Origin: Streptomyces lichenis
GTDB taxonomy: Bacteria > Actinomycetota > Actinomycetes > Streptomycetales > Streptomycetaceae
Reading direction: 5' to 3'
NCBI RefSeq assembly: GCF_023218175.1
Contig: NZ_JALPTH010000004.1
Span: 124,001-188,000 of the forward strand
DNA length: 64,000 nt
Below the pieces are notes generated by a model that saw only the letters and a list, made by a program, of their open reading frames with translations, searched no databases and had not been told where the DNA came from. The position numbers and the translations under genes were made by a program. Positions 9,044 through 16,846 of this stretch are shown here, one piece after another. The stretch's first letter is position 1. Each line of letters begins with the position of its first letter.

Positions 9044-10204
9044 GTGAACGAGGCAGTGACTGAGGCTGTGACAGAGGCAAGGCAGCAGGTGGCGGAAGCC
9101 CGCAGGATCGTCGTCAAGGTGGGCTCCTCCTCCCTGACCACCGCCTCCGGCGGACTGGACGCCGACCGGGTGGACGCCCTGGTGGACGTGCTCGCGGCCG
9201 TGCGCGCCGGTGGCGACAAGGAGATCGTGCTGGTCTCCTCGGGCGCCATCGCCGCCGGACTCGCCCCGCTGGGCCTGGCCCGCCGCCCCAAGGACCTGGC
9301 CCGCCAGCAGGCCGCCGCGAGTGTCGGCCAGGGGCTGCTGGTCGCCCGCTACACCGCCTCCTTCGCCCGCTACGGCGTCCGCGTCGGCCAGGTGCTGCTC
9401 ACCACCGACGACACCAGCCGCCGCGCCCACTACCGCAACGCGTACCGGACCCTCGACCAGCTGCTCACCATGGGCGCCCTGCCGGTGGTCAACGAGAACG
9501 ACACCGTCGCCACCGACGAGATCCGCTTCGGCGACAACGACCGGCTCGCCGCGCTCGTCGCCCATCTGGTCCGCGCCGACCTGCTGGTCCTGCTCTCCGA
9601 CGTGGACGGGCTCTACGACGGCAACCCGGCCAAGCCCGGCACCACCAGGATCGGCGAGGTGCGCGGCCCCGCCGACCTGGAGGGCGTGGAGATCGGCTCG
9701 GCCGGCAAGGCGGGCGTCGGCACCGGCGGGATGGTCACCAAGGTGGAGGCCGCCCGGATCGCCGCCGCCGCCGGCATCCCCGTCGTCCTGACCGCCGCCA
9801 GCCGGGCCGCCGACGCCCTCGCCGGGCGCGACACCGGGACCTGGTTCCACCGCACCGGCCGCCGCTCCGCCGACCGGCTGCTCTGGCTGGCGCACGCCTC
9901 CACCCCGCAGGGCGCGCTGGTCCTCGACGACGGGGCGGTACGGGCCGTCACCGAGCGGCGCACCTCGCTGCTCCCGGCGGGCATCGCGGCCGTCGAGGGC
10001 GAGTTCTCGGCCGGCGACCCCGTCGAACTGCGGGACACCGCCGGCCGGCCGGTCGCCCGCGGCCTGGTCTCCTTCGACGCCAAGGAGATCCCGCAACTCC
10101 TCGGCCGCTCCACCCGCGAACTGGCCCGCGCCCTCGGCCCCGCCTACGAACGCGAGGTCGTACACAGGGACGACCTGGTCGTCCTTCAGCCGTCAAACGG
10201 CTGA
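9044..10204 (+). CDS. proB: Glutamate 5-kinase
   Basis: This 386-residue protein catalyses the first step of proline synthesis, phosphorylation of glutamate. The amino-acid-kinase domain shows VVKVGSSSLT, VSSGAIAAG, VNENDTVATDEI and GTGGMVTKVEAA. A C-terminal PUA domain runs from about residue 285. GTG is the start. There is no good Shine-Dalgarno site, but TAGGTT lies at 9032-9037, 6 nt before the start, so the message may be leaderless. The partner proA is 1 kb downstream, separated by two small genes. A GC hairpin at 10241-10261 follows. Confidence 0.97.
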   Translation: MNEAVTEAVTEARQQVAEARRIVVKVGSSSLTTASGGLDADRVDALVDVLAAVRAGGDKEIVLVSSGAIAAGLAPLGLARRPKDLARQQAAASVGQGLLVARYTASFARYGVRVGQVLLTTDDTSRRAHYRNAYRTLDQLLTMGALPVVNENDTVATDEIRFGDNDRLAALVAHLVRADLLVLLSDVDGLYDGNPAKPGTTRIGEVRGPADLEGVEIGSAGKAGVGTGGMVTKVEAARIAAAAGIPVVLTAASRAADALAGRDTGTWFHRTGRRSADRLLWLAHASTPQGALVLDDGAVRAVTERRTSLLPAGIAAVEGEFSAGDPVELRDTAGRPVARGLVSFDAKEIPQLLGRSTRELARALGPAYEREVVHRDDLVVLQPSNG

Positions 10205-10240
10205 AACACCGGCCTTCGCACCGGCACCTTCGGAAAAACC

Positions 10241-10261
10241 GCCCCGCGTCCCGTGCGGGGC
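10241..10261 (+). terminator. Hairpin after proB
   Basis: GCCCCGC and GCGGGGC form a perfect 7-bp stem with a 7-nt loop, preceded by AAAAA (10234-10238). There is no strong T-run, so termination is probable but not certain. Confidence 0.5.
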
Positions 10262-10301
10262 TGGTCAACTTTGTCTCGGAAGACGTGCCCAGGAGGCGAC
10301 G

Positions 10302-10442
10302 GTGGCGAGGCCTCGCCCAAGGCTGTCCGAATGGCGGGCCAACCCGGTGGACCGCGTAATCGTCTACCGGTACGACAGCACGTCGAGGACAGCCAACCCT
10401 CCGCCCATCGCCAACCGCCTGTTTTTCGACATCAACGCCTGA
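10302..10442 (+). CDS. Small basic protein (46 aa), unknown
   Basis: GTG at 10302 has a perfect AGGAGG (10291-10296) 5 nt upstream, better than most starts in this window. The frame encodes 46 residues starting VARPRPRLSEWRANPVDR and ending NRLFFDINA. About 84% of its codons end in G or C. It sits after the proB hairpin and 14 nt before the next unknown gene, so the two may be co-translated. No family is recognised. The ideal ribosome-binding site and codon bias are the support for coding. Confidence 0.55.
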   Translation: MARPRPRLSEWRANPVDRVIVYRYDSTSRTANPPPIANRLFFDINA

Positions 10443-10456
10443 ACTGGAGGCCGCCG

Positions 10457-10966
10457 GTGAGACGAGCGCGCCCAGGGGGCCCGCCCCGGGGGACGACCGA
10501 ACGCGCCTTGACGAGTGTCCCCGCCGGGGCCGGCACCGGGCAGTCCGCCCTCGCCGAGGCGCCGCCGGACCAGGCGGCCGGGCGGCCGGACGGCGGGCAC
10601 GCCCGGCCCGCGCCCGAGCGCCCGGTCTCCAAGCTCTGGCACATCACCCTCAGCGTCTCCGGGCCCGAGGTCCCGCTGCGGGACGTCAGACGGGCGCTGG
10701 AGCAGCTCGCCCATGACCACCCCTTCCTGCTGACCAGCCGGTACGCCGGGGACCACGCCGAGATCCGGTACTGGGAGGAGGCGCGGGACCTGCACGACGC
10801 GGCGGCGGTCGCGCTGCGGCTGTGGGGCGAGCACCGCCAGACCTCCCAGCTGCCGCCGTGGGAGATCGTCGGCCTGGAGGTCATCGACCGGGAGACCTAC
10901 CACCAGCGGGTCGCCGAAGGCTACGGCCCCCCACCGGCCGCCCCGGTCGGCGTACACCCCTACTGA
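10457..10966 (+). CDS. Conserved-looking hypothetical protein between proB and proA
   Basis: The frame from the GTG at 10457 (CTGGAGG upstream) gives about 169 residues. The first about 55 are Pro/Ala/Gly-rich and disordered. The compact remainder runs from SKLWHITLSVSGPEVPLRDV through LEQLAHDHPFLLTSRYAGDH to RLWGEHRQTSQLPPWEIVG. It looks like a small alpha/beta domain and has no membrane segment, so it is probably cytosolic. The true start could be closer to the ordered part. I do not recognise a function. Position between proB and proA suggests only co-inheritance. Confidence 0.7.
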   Translation: MRRARPGGPPRGTTERALTSVPAGAGTGQSALAEAPPDQAAGRPDGGHARPAPERPVSKLWHITLSVSGPEVPLRDVRRALEQLAHDHPFLLTSRYAGDHAEIRYWEEARDLHDAAAVALRLWGEHRQTSQLPPWEIVGLEVIDRETYHQRVAEGYGPPPAAPVGVHPY

Positions 10967-11185
10967 CCGGCGCCGGGGGGCTCCGCCTCGCAGCGCCTCC
11001 GTGTCCCGGTGTCCGCCCCGAGGCGGCCCCGGCCGACCGGGGCGCGCCACGGAGGCCCGGGCGGCCGGCGACCGAGGCGGGACCCCTTCCCGAGGTGCCC
11101 CCTCCCCGTCCACGTGACGGCATCGCCGTCTCGCGGAGCGGGACGACCCGGCGGGCCGCACCGGGTGCCGCATTACCCTGCGAGC

Positions 11186-12529
11186 ATGAGCACGCACTCC
11201 GTCTCCGCGTCCACCCCGGCTTCCTCCGTCGCCGAGGCCCCTCCGGCCTCGTCCGCCGACGGCGCCGCGCCGCTGTCGGCGGTGCTCCAGACCGCCGGCC
11301 GGGCCCGGGTGGCCGCCGACGGGATCGCGCCACTTCCGCGCGCGGCCAAGGACGCCGCCCTGCTCGCCGTGGCGGACGCCCTGGAGGCGCGCGCCGCCGA
11401 GGCGGTGGCGGCCAACGCCGAGGACATCGCCCGGGCCAGGGCGGCCGGGACCAGTGAGACGGTCATCGACCGGCTGACCCTCACCCCGGAGCGGATCCGG
11501 GCCATCGCCGCCGACGTCCGGCATGTCGCGGCGCTGCCCGACCCGGTGGGCGAGGTGGTCCGCGGCTCCACCCTCCCCAACGGCATCGACCTCCGCCAGA
11601 TCCGCGTCCCGCTCGGCGTCGTCGGCATCATCTACGAGGCCCGCCCCAATGTGACCGTGGACGCCGCCGCGCTCTGCCTGAAGTCCGGCAACGCGGTCCT
11701 GCTGCGCGGCTCCTCCTCCGCGTACGCCTCCAACGCCGCGCTGGTCGAGGTGGTGCGGGACGCCGTCGCGGGCGCCGGGCTGCCGGCCGACAGCGTCCAG
11801 CTGGTGCCCGGCGAGTCCCGCGACTCGGTACGCGAGCTGATGCGCGCCCGCGGCCTGGTCGACGTCCTCATCCCGCGCGGCGGCGCCTCGCTGATCCGCA
11901 CGGTGGTCGAGGAGTCCACCGTCCCGGTCATCGAGACCGGCACCGGCAACTGCCATGTCTACGTGGACGCCGAGACCGACCTCGACATGGCCGTGGCCAT
12001 CCTGGTCAACTCCAAGGCCCAGCGCCCCAGCGTCTGCAACGCCGCCGAGACCCTGCTCGTCCACCGGGACACCGCCGACGCCTTCCTGCCCCGCGCCCTG
12101 GACGCGCTCGCCGAGGCCGGGGTCACCGTCCACGGCGACGAGCGGGTGCGCGGATACGCCGAGGGTTCAAAGGCCACCGTGCTCGCCGCCACCGACGAGG
12201 ACTGGGCGACCGAGTACCTCTCCTACGACATCGCCGCGGCCGTGGTGGACTCGCTGGACGACGCCGTCGCCCACATCCGGCGCTGGTCCTCCGGCCACAC
12301 CGAGGCCATCGTCACCACCTCGCAGTCCGCCGCCCGCCGCTTCACCCGGTTGGTCGACTCCACCACGGTCGCCGTGAACGCCTCCACCCGGTTCACCGAC
12401 GGCGGCCAGTTCGGCTTCGGCGCGGAGATCGGCATCTCCACCCAGAAGCTGCACGCCCGCGGCCCGATGGGCCTGCCGGAGCTGACCTCCACCAAGTACA
12501 TCGTCACCGGCGACGGCCACACGCGGTAG
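11186..12529 (+). CDS. proA: Gamma-glutamyl phosphate reductase
   Basis: About 447 residues from the ATG at 11186, the start that fits the usual N-terminus after a short Ala/Ser-rich lead. It reduces gamma-glutamyl phosphate to glutamate semialdehyde with NADPH. Visible ALDH-superfamily signatures are [37 protein letters not shown] and the catalytic-Cys segment [12 protein letters not shown]. The C-terminus has [23 protein letters not shown] at 11174-11179 lies 6 nt before the ATG, suggesting its own leaderless promoter rather than co-transcription with proB. Confidence 0.97.
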   Translation: MSTHSVSASTPASSVAEAPPASSADGAAPLSAVLQTAGRARVAADGIAPLPRAAKDAALLAVADALEARAAEAVAANAEDIARARAAGTSETVIDRLTLTPERIRAIAADVRHVAALPDPVGEVVRGSTLPNGIDLRQIRVPLGVVGIIYEARPNVTVDAAALCLKSGNAVLLRGSSSAYASNAALVEVVRDAVAGAGLPADSVQLVPGESRDSVRELMRARGLVDVLIPRGGASLIRTVVEESTVPVIETGTGNCHVYVDAETDLDMAVAILVNSKAQRPSVCNAAETLLVHRDTADAFLPRALDALAEAGVTVHGDERVRGYAEGSKATVLAATDEDWATEYLSYDIAAAVVDSLDDAVAHIRRWSSGHTEAIVTTSQSAARRFTRLVDSTTVAVNASTRFTDGGQFGFGAEIGISTQKLHARGPMGLPELTSTKYIVTGDGHTR

Positions 12530-12616
12530 GCCGGGAGCGCGGGTCCGAGGCCCGGATCACGGTCCGGCTTCGCCGTCCGGCTGCCGCGAACCACCTTCCA
12601 GGTCTACTCTGAACGA

Positions 12617-13177
12617 GTGCCGGACGACGTGGGGGGCAGGCCGTTCCCGGACGGCTGGGAGCCCGACGACGACCGCGGAGGCGCTGACCAGGACTTCGCC
12701 TCCGTGGTGTTCGACGAGGACTTCGTACGGGCCGCCGCCTTCCACGAGCCCAGCGCCGTGGAGCGGCTGCTCGCCGCCGCCGAGGCCCGGGCCGAGGCCG
12801 AGGCCCGCCGGTTCCGCTACGGCGGCGCCGACGACCAGCCGGGGTACGGGTACGGCGGCCATCCGGGCGACGACGCGTACGAGGAGTACGGCGACGAGTA
12901 CGGGGACGGGCCTTACGGCGCCCACGGCGGCGCGCTGCGCCCGTACCGCCCCAGCTCCCGCTGGCACCGCCCGGTGGCCTGGATCCTGGCCGTGGTGATG
13001 GGCGTCGGGATGATCGCCCTCGCCTTCAGCGCCGTGTACCGGGGCTCTTCCTCCGGCCGCGGCGAACAGGTCCCCGCGCCCACCCGCAGCGGAGTGGACG
13101 GAGCGGCGCCCGGCGCCCCCGCGGTGCTCGCCCCACGCGGTGAACCGACCCTGACCAGCGGCCCCGGCACACCCTGA
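12617..13177 (+). CDS. Single-pass membrane protein, unknown (paralogue of next gene)
   Basis: The 186-residue product has an acidic N-terminus carrying FASVVFDEDFVRAAAF (about 27-42) and an Ala/Glu-rich helix (VERLLAAAEARAEAEA). A Tyr/Gly/Asp-rich linker and one membrane span (PVAWILAVVMGVGMIALAF) follow, with a short Pro-rich extracytoplasmic tail. The GTG start has TACTCT 6 nt upstream and no Shine-Dalgarno site, which fits a leaderless transcript. The SVVFDExFVRAA motif recurs in the following gene. Topology (N-terminus inside) resembles anti-sigma or divisome accessory proteins, but no domain is recognised. Confidence 0.75.
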   Translation: MPDDVGGRPFPDGWEPDDDRGGADQDFASVVFDEDFVRAAAFHEPSAVERLLAAAEARAEAEARRFRYGGADDQPGYGYGGHPGDDAYEEYGDEYGDGPYGAHGGALRPYRPSSRWHRPVAWILAVVMGVGMIALAFSAVYRGSSSGRGEQVPAPTRSGVDGAAPGAPAVLAPRGEPTLTSGPGTP

Positions 13178-13242
13178 CCCTCCCCGCAACTCGCCCCCGG
13201 GCAGGGCGTTTACCGGAGTGCGCCGCGACCTACCCTGAAAGT

Positions 13243-14325
13243 ATGACCGGGCGCGGCGAGCCGCCCGAGGGGACACCCGAAGGGGCCCCCGGCGGCGGCG
13301 ACGAGGAGTACCGTTCCGTCGTCTTCGACGAGACGTTCGTCCGCGCTGCCCGCCTCCAGGAGTCCTCCGCCAAGGAACGGCTGACCCAGCACGCGGCCGC
13401 CGTGCGCACCCGCCCGCTGCCCCCGGGGCGCGGCGCCGGCGGACGGAGCGCGCTGCTGCTGGTGCTGGTCGTCGCGATGGCCTTCGCCTCCGTCCTCTAC
13501 CTGGGCGTACGCACCACCGCCCCGGCACCGGGGGAGCGCGCCGCCGAGCCGCTCCGCACCACCGTGGTGGCGCTGGCCCCGCGGTCCGCGGTGCCCGGCG
13601 GCCGGCCCGCCGAGCTGTTCGCCCGCAGTCCCGCCGCCCCGTACCCGAGCGGGGCCGCGGGCGTGGCGGTGCCCGCCGCCGAGGGCACCGCCCACTTCTC
13701 CGGGAACCAGGTCATGGCCGCGCTCGCCATCGCCAAGGACTACCTGGTCCGGTCCTCGCTCGACCCGGATGTGCTGTCCGGCCGGGACACCCGCCCGGTG
13801 CGGCTACTGCTCGACCCCGGGCTGCACGACCAGTTCGACCACAGCATGGACAACCCGGCCGACGACGGGCGGCACGCCGCCACCGGCTGGCTGGTCCGCT
13901 TCGAACCGGACGAGACGGCGCTCGCCGACGCGGCCGTGCGGGTGCGCGGCACCCTGCGCGCCTCCGAGGCCGCCCCCGGCGTCCTGGAGGTCGCCTCGGA
14001 CCACACCTTCGTCTACGCCGTCCGGCCCGCCGGGGCGGGGGCGGCCCGGGCGGACGCCTCGCTGTTCACCGTCCGCCGTGAGCTGACCTTCCGCTTCGAC
14101 CGGGACGACCTGCGGATGCACCGCGCCGAGCTGCTGAACGCCCGGGTGCTGGCCGGTCCGCAGGCCTGCGGCACCGACACGGCGGCGGCCCTGCACCCCG
14201 TACCGGCCGGCCGGAGCACCCCGCCGTCGCCGCCCGTGGCGACGGACCCCTACGCCCCCGGTGCCGCCGCCACCGCCCTCTGCGGCGCCCTCGCCCCCGG
14301 CGCCCAGCCCTCCGCCAGGCCGTAG
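13243..14325 (+). CDS. Membrane-anchored extracytoplasmic protein, unknown (paralogue of previous gene)
   Basis: The 360-residue product has the same cytoplasmic motif as its neighbour (YRSVVFDETFVRAA, about 23-36; ExSAxERL after it). One membrane span (SALLLVLVVAMAFASVLYLG) and an extracytoplasmic domain of about 250 residues follow, containing VMAALAIAKDYLVRSSLDP and HTFVYAVRP. The C-terminus is Pro/Ala-rich with two Cys (QACGTD, ALCGAL) that could form a disulfide. TACCCT lies 6 nt before the ATG. It ends only 16 bp from the convergent protease gene. Function is unknown; the shared N-terminal motif suggests a common cytoplasmic partner. Confidence 0.78.
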   Translation: MTGRGEPPEGTPEGAPGGGDEEYRSVVFDETFVRAARLQESSAKERLTQHAAAVRTRPLPPGRGAGGRSALLLVLVVAMAFASVLYLGVRTTAPAPGERAAEPLRTTVVALAPRSAVPGGRPAELFARSPAAPYPSGAAGVAVPAAEGTAHFSGNQVMAALAIAKDYLVRSSLDPDVLSGRDTRPVRLLLDPGLHDQFDHSMDNPADDGRHAATGWLVRFEPDETALADAAVRVRGTLRASEAAPGVLEVASDHTFVYAVRPAGAGAARADASLFTVRRELTFRFDRDDLRMHRAELLNARVLAGPQACGTDTAAALHPVPAGRSTPPSPPVATDPYAPGAAATALCGALAPGAQPSARP

Positions 14326-14341
14326 GCCGTACCGCCGCCGG

Positions 14342-15454
14342 TCAGGCCGTACCGTCGCCCTCCCGGCCCTCCTTCCCGGTGCCGCTGCCGCCGCCGTTCG
14401 CGGGGCCGCTGTTGCCGCTCCCGCTCCCGGTGCCGTTGCCGGTGAAGCGGTCGCGCAGTCGGCCGCCGAGGTCGCCGGCGCCGCCCGCCAGGTCCCCGAC
14501 CAGCTTCATCAGCGGGTCCTTGCTGGTGCGCACCGTGTCCGCGTAGTGCGAGGCGGACTCGCGGAACGAGTCGGTGACCGAGGTGTCCTTGTCCTCCGCG
14601 CGGCGCGGGTAGTGCCCGTCCATGATCCGCTGGTAGTCCCGGCTCTCCGCCCACTTCTTCAGCTCGGCCGCCCGGACCGTGGTGAAGGGGTGCGAACGGG
14701 GCAGTACGTTGAGGATCTTCAGCACCGAGTCCCGCAGGTCGCCGCCCGCCTCGTACTCCTCCGCCTGCGCCAGGAACGCGTCCACGTTCATCTCGTGCAG
14801 GTGGTTGCCGCCGGCGATCTTCATCAGCCCGCGCATCGAGGCCCGCAGGTCCTGGCCCACCAGCAGTCCGGCCCGGTCGGCGGAGAGCTCCGACTTGCGG
14901 AACCACTCCCGCAGCGCGGTCACGATGGCCATGATCGCCACATTGCCCAGCGGTATCCACGCCACCTTGACCGCGAGACCGGTCAGGAAGAGCAGCACCG
15001 TGCGGTAGACCGAGTGGCCGGACAGCGCGTGGCCCACCTCGTGGCCGACGACCGCGCGCATCTCCTCCTCGTCCAGCAGCTCCACCAGCCCTGTGGTGAC
15101 CACGATGATCGGCTCGTCCAGGCCGATGCACATGGCGTTGGGCTTCGGGTCCTGGGTCACGTACATCGCCGGGACCTTCTCCAGGTCCAGGATGTAGCAG
15201 GCGTCCCGCAGCATCGTGTGCAGATGCGCGAACTGCTCGTCGCTCACCCGCACCGAGTCGGAGAGGAACAGCAGCCGCAGGCTACGCTCCGGCAGCAGCC
15301 CGCTCAGGGCCTTGAAGACGGTGTCGAAGCCGCTCAGCCTGCGCAGCGCGACCAGGGCGGAGCGGTCCGCCGGGTGCTCATAGGCCCGGGACGATATCCC
15401 CGGGAAACGCCCGCGCTGCCTGCCCGGCACACGCTCATGGCTGCTGTCGGTCAT
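14342..15454 (-). CDS. M48-family zinc metallopeptidase
   Basis: About 370 residues from the ATG at 15452-15454. A longer frame upstream has no domain content. The zinc site HEVGHALSGH starts near residue 138, followed by hydrophobic segments (LLFLTGLAVKVAWIPLG, VAIMAIVTAL), a third-ligand region (SELSADRAGLL) and YQRIMDGHYPRR. This is the Oma1/HtpX-like M48 layout of a membrane-associated quality-control protease. The Gly/Ser/Asn-rich C-terminal tail is low complexity. It is divergent from two tiny membrane protein genes. The substrate is unknown. Confidence 0.88.
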   Translation of the reverse strand: MTDSSHERVPGRQRGRFPGISSRAYEHPADRSALVALRRLSGFDTVFKALSGLLPERSLRLLFLSDSVRVSDEQFAHLHTMLRDACYILDLEKVPAMYVTQDPKPNAMCIGLDEPIIVVTTGLVELLDEEEMRAVVGHEVGHALSGHSVYRTVLLFLTGLAVKVAWIPLGNVAIMAIVTALREWFRKSELSADRAGLLVGQDLRASMRGLMKIAGGNHLHEMNVDAFLAQAEEYEAGGDLRDSVLKILNVLPRSHPFTTVRAAELKKWAESRDYQRIMDGHYPRRAEDKDTSVTDSFRESASHYADTVRTSKDPLMKLVGDLAGGAGDLGGRLRDRFTGNGTGSGSGNSGPANGGGSGTGKEGREGDGTA

Positions 15455-15657
15455 GCCCTGCCCCCATCGTTCGTACGCGACTCGTCGGCGCCCGCCCCCA
15501 CCCGCGCGACGGCGCCGGTGCGGCCGGACGGTCTCGTCCCCCTGCCGGACCCCAGCGTAGGTGCTGCGGCTACGGTGGGAACGGGCCTGTGGACAAGCCG
15601 CCCACGGGCCTGTGGACAACCCGGAAAGGGATGCCCCGCGCACCCGAGGAGCCCCCC

Positions 15658-15825
15658 ATGCACCAGACCGCCGCCGCCCTGCTCGCCGCCGCCTCCGGAC
15701 AGCAGGGGCCGGGCAACACCCTCCGGATCGTCCTTGCCGTCTCGATCGTCGGAGCGGTGCTGCTCGCCTGGTTCCTGCTGCGCGGGTACCGGGGCGCGGG
15801 GAGTGACAACGAGGACAACGACTGA
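15658..15825 (+). CDS. Tiny membrane protein (55 aa), unknown
   Basis: The ATG at 15658 follows CGAGGAG and encodes 55 residues. An Ala-rich lead MHQTAAALLAAASGQQ comes first, then one membrane span (LRIVLAVSIVGAVLLAWFLL), then the acidic tail GSDNEDND. An in-frame upstream ATG at 15589 would add 23 residues but has no ribosome-binding site. It is the first of two consecutive single-span miniproteins before nadD. Function is unknown. Confidence 0.65.
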   Translation: MHQTAAALLAAASGQQGPGNTLRIVLAVSIVGAVLLAWFLLRGYRGAGSDNEDND

Positions 15826-15947
15826 GTCGGCGTGAGCGTGCCCGGACCGCCCGCATACGATGTGCGCGACGTCTCAGCCACACCCACCCAGTCACACCCC
15901 GGCGTCACCACCCGAGTCGCGCCCCGACGGAATAGGTCCTGCCGAAG

Positions 15948-16103
15948 ATGAGCCTCCCCACCTCCGCCACCGGTCTCGTCACGCTCGCCGCCGAGCACAC
16001 CGAGCACAACCCGAGCCTCAACCCGTACCTGACCGGTATCGGCGCCCTGGTCGCCCTGGTCGCGCTGCTGTGGATCACCACCCGGTTCAACCGCGACCGC
16101 TGA
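15948..16103 (+). CDS. Tiny membrane protein (51 aa), unknown
   Basis: The ATG at 15948 encodes 51 residues: the N-terminus [20 protein letters not shown], then [10 protein letters not shown], a single membrane span ([15 protein letters not shown]) and a basic end (RFNRDR). Nearly every codon ends in G or C, as in the surrounding genes. The ribosome-binding site is weak (GCCGAAG). The positive C-terminus predicts an N-out/C-in orientation. It sits just before nadD in the same orientation and no family is recognised. Confidence 0.65.
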   Translation: MSLPTSATGLVTLAAEHTEHNPSLNPYLTGIGALVALVALLWITTRFNRDR

Positions 16104-16206
16104 TCCGCCGGTCGCCGGGCCGCCGGCCGCCGGGCCGACGTCGGCGGCGGCCGTGAGGGCGACCGCCGGGACCGGCCGCGCCGCCGTGCCGTTAGGCTCT
16201 GCACGC

Positions 16207-16827
16207 ATGGGAGACCTGGAAGTGCCCGCCAGTCCCGGCAAGCGCCGACTGGGCGTGATGGGCGGAACGTTCGACCCGATCCACCACGGACACCTGGTGG
16301 CCGCCAGTGAGGTGGCCGCCCTGTTCCATCTGGACGAGGTCGTCTTCGTGCCGACCGGGCAGCCGTGGCAGAAGAGCCACCGGACCGTCTCCCCGGCCGA
16401 GGACCGCTATCTGATGACGGTCATCGCCACCGCGTCCAACCCGCAGTTCTCGGTCAGCCGGATCGACATCGACCGGGGCGGGCCGACGTACACCGTCGAC
16501 ACCCTGCGGGACCTGCGCGACCTCAACGCGGACACCGACCTGTTCTTCATCACCGGCGCCGACGCCCTCTCCCAGATCATGCCGGGCTGGCGGGACGCCG
16601 AGGAGCTGTTCTCGCTCGCCCACTTCATCGGCGTGACCCGGCCCGGCCACGACCTGTCGGACGACGGCCTGCCCGAGGGCAGTGTCTCCCTGGTCGAGGT
16701 GCCCGCGCTGGCGATCTCCTCGTCCGACTGCCGCGCGCGCGTCGAGCGGGGCGACCCCGTCTGGTACCTGGTCCCGGACGGTGTGGTGCGCTACATCGAC
16801 AAGCGCCAGTTGTACCGCGGCGAGTGA
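16207..16827 (+). CDS. nadD: Nicotinate-nucleotide adenylyltransferase
   Basis: About 206 residues from the ATG at 16207. It transfers AMP from ATP to nicotinate mononucleotide in NAD synthesis. The nucleotidyltransferase signature [15 protein letters not shown] is near the N-terminus, followed by [30 protein letters not shown] and [10 protein letters not shown] (ISST-like). TAGGCT at 16193-16198 lies 8 nt before the ATG. It is followed by the LCP gene 19 nt later and then by rsfS, the common actinobacterial nadD-LCP-rsfS order. Confidence 0.97.
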   Translation: MGDLEVPASPGKRRLGVMGGTFDPIHHGHLVAASEVAALFHLDEVVFVPTGQPWQKSHRTVSPAEDRYLMTVIATASNPQFSVSRIDIDRGGPTYTVDTLRDLRDLNADTDLFFITGADALSQIMPGWRDAEELFSLAHFIGVTRPGHDLSDDGLPEGSVSLVEVPALAISSSDCRARVERGDPVWYLVPDGVVRYIDKRQLYRGE

Positions 16828-16846
16828 ACCGCGGAGAGGGGCACCG

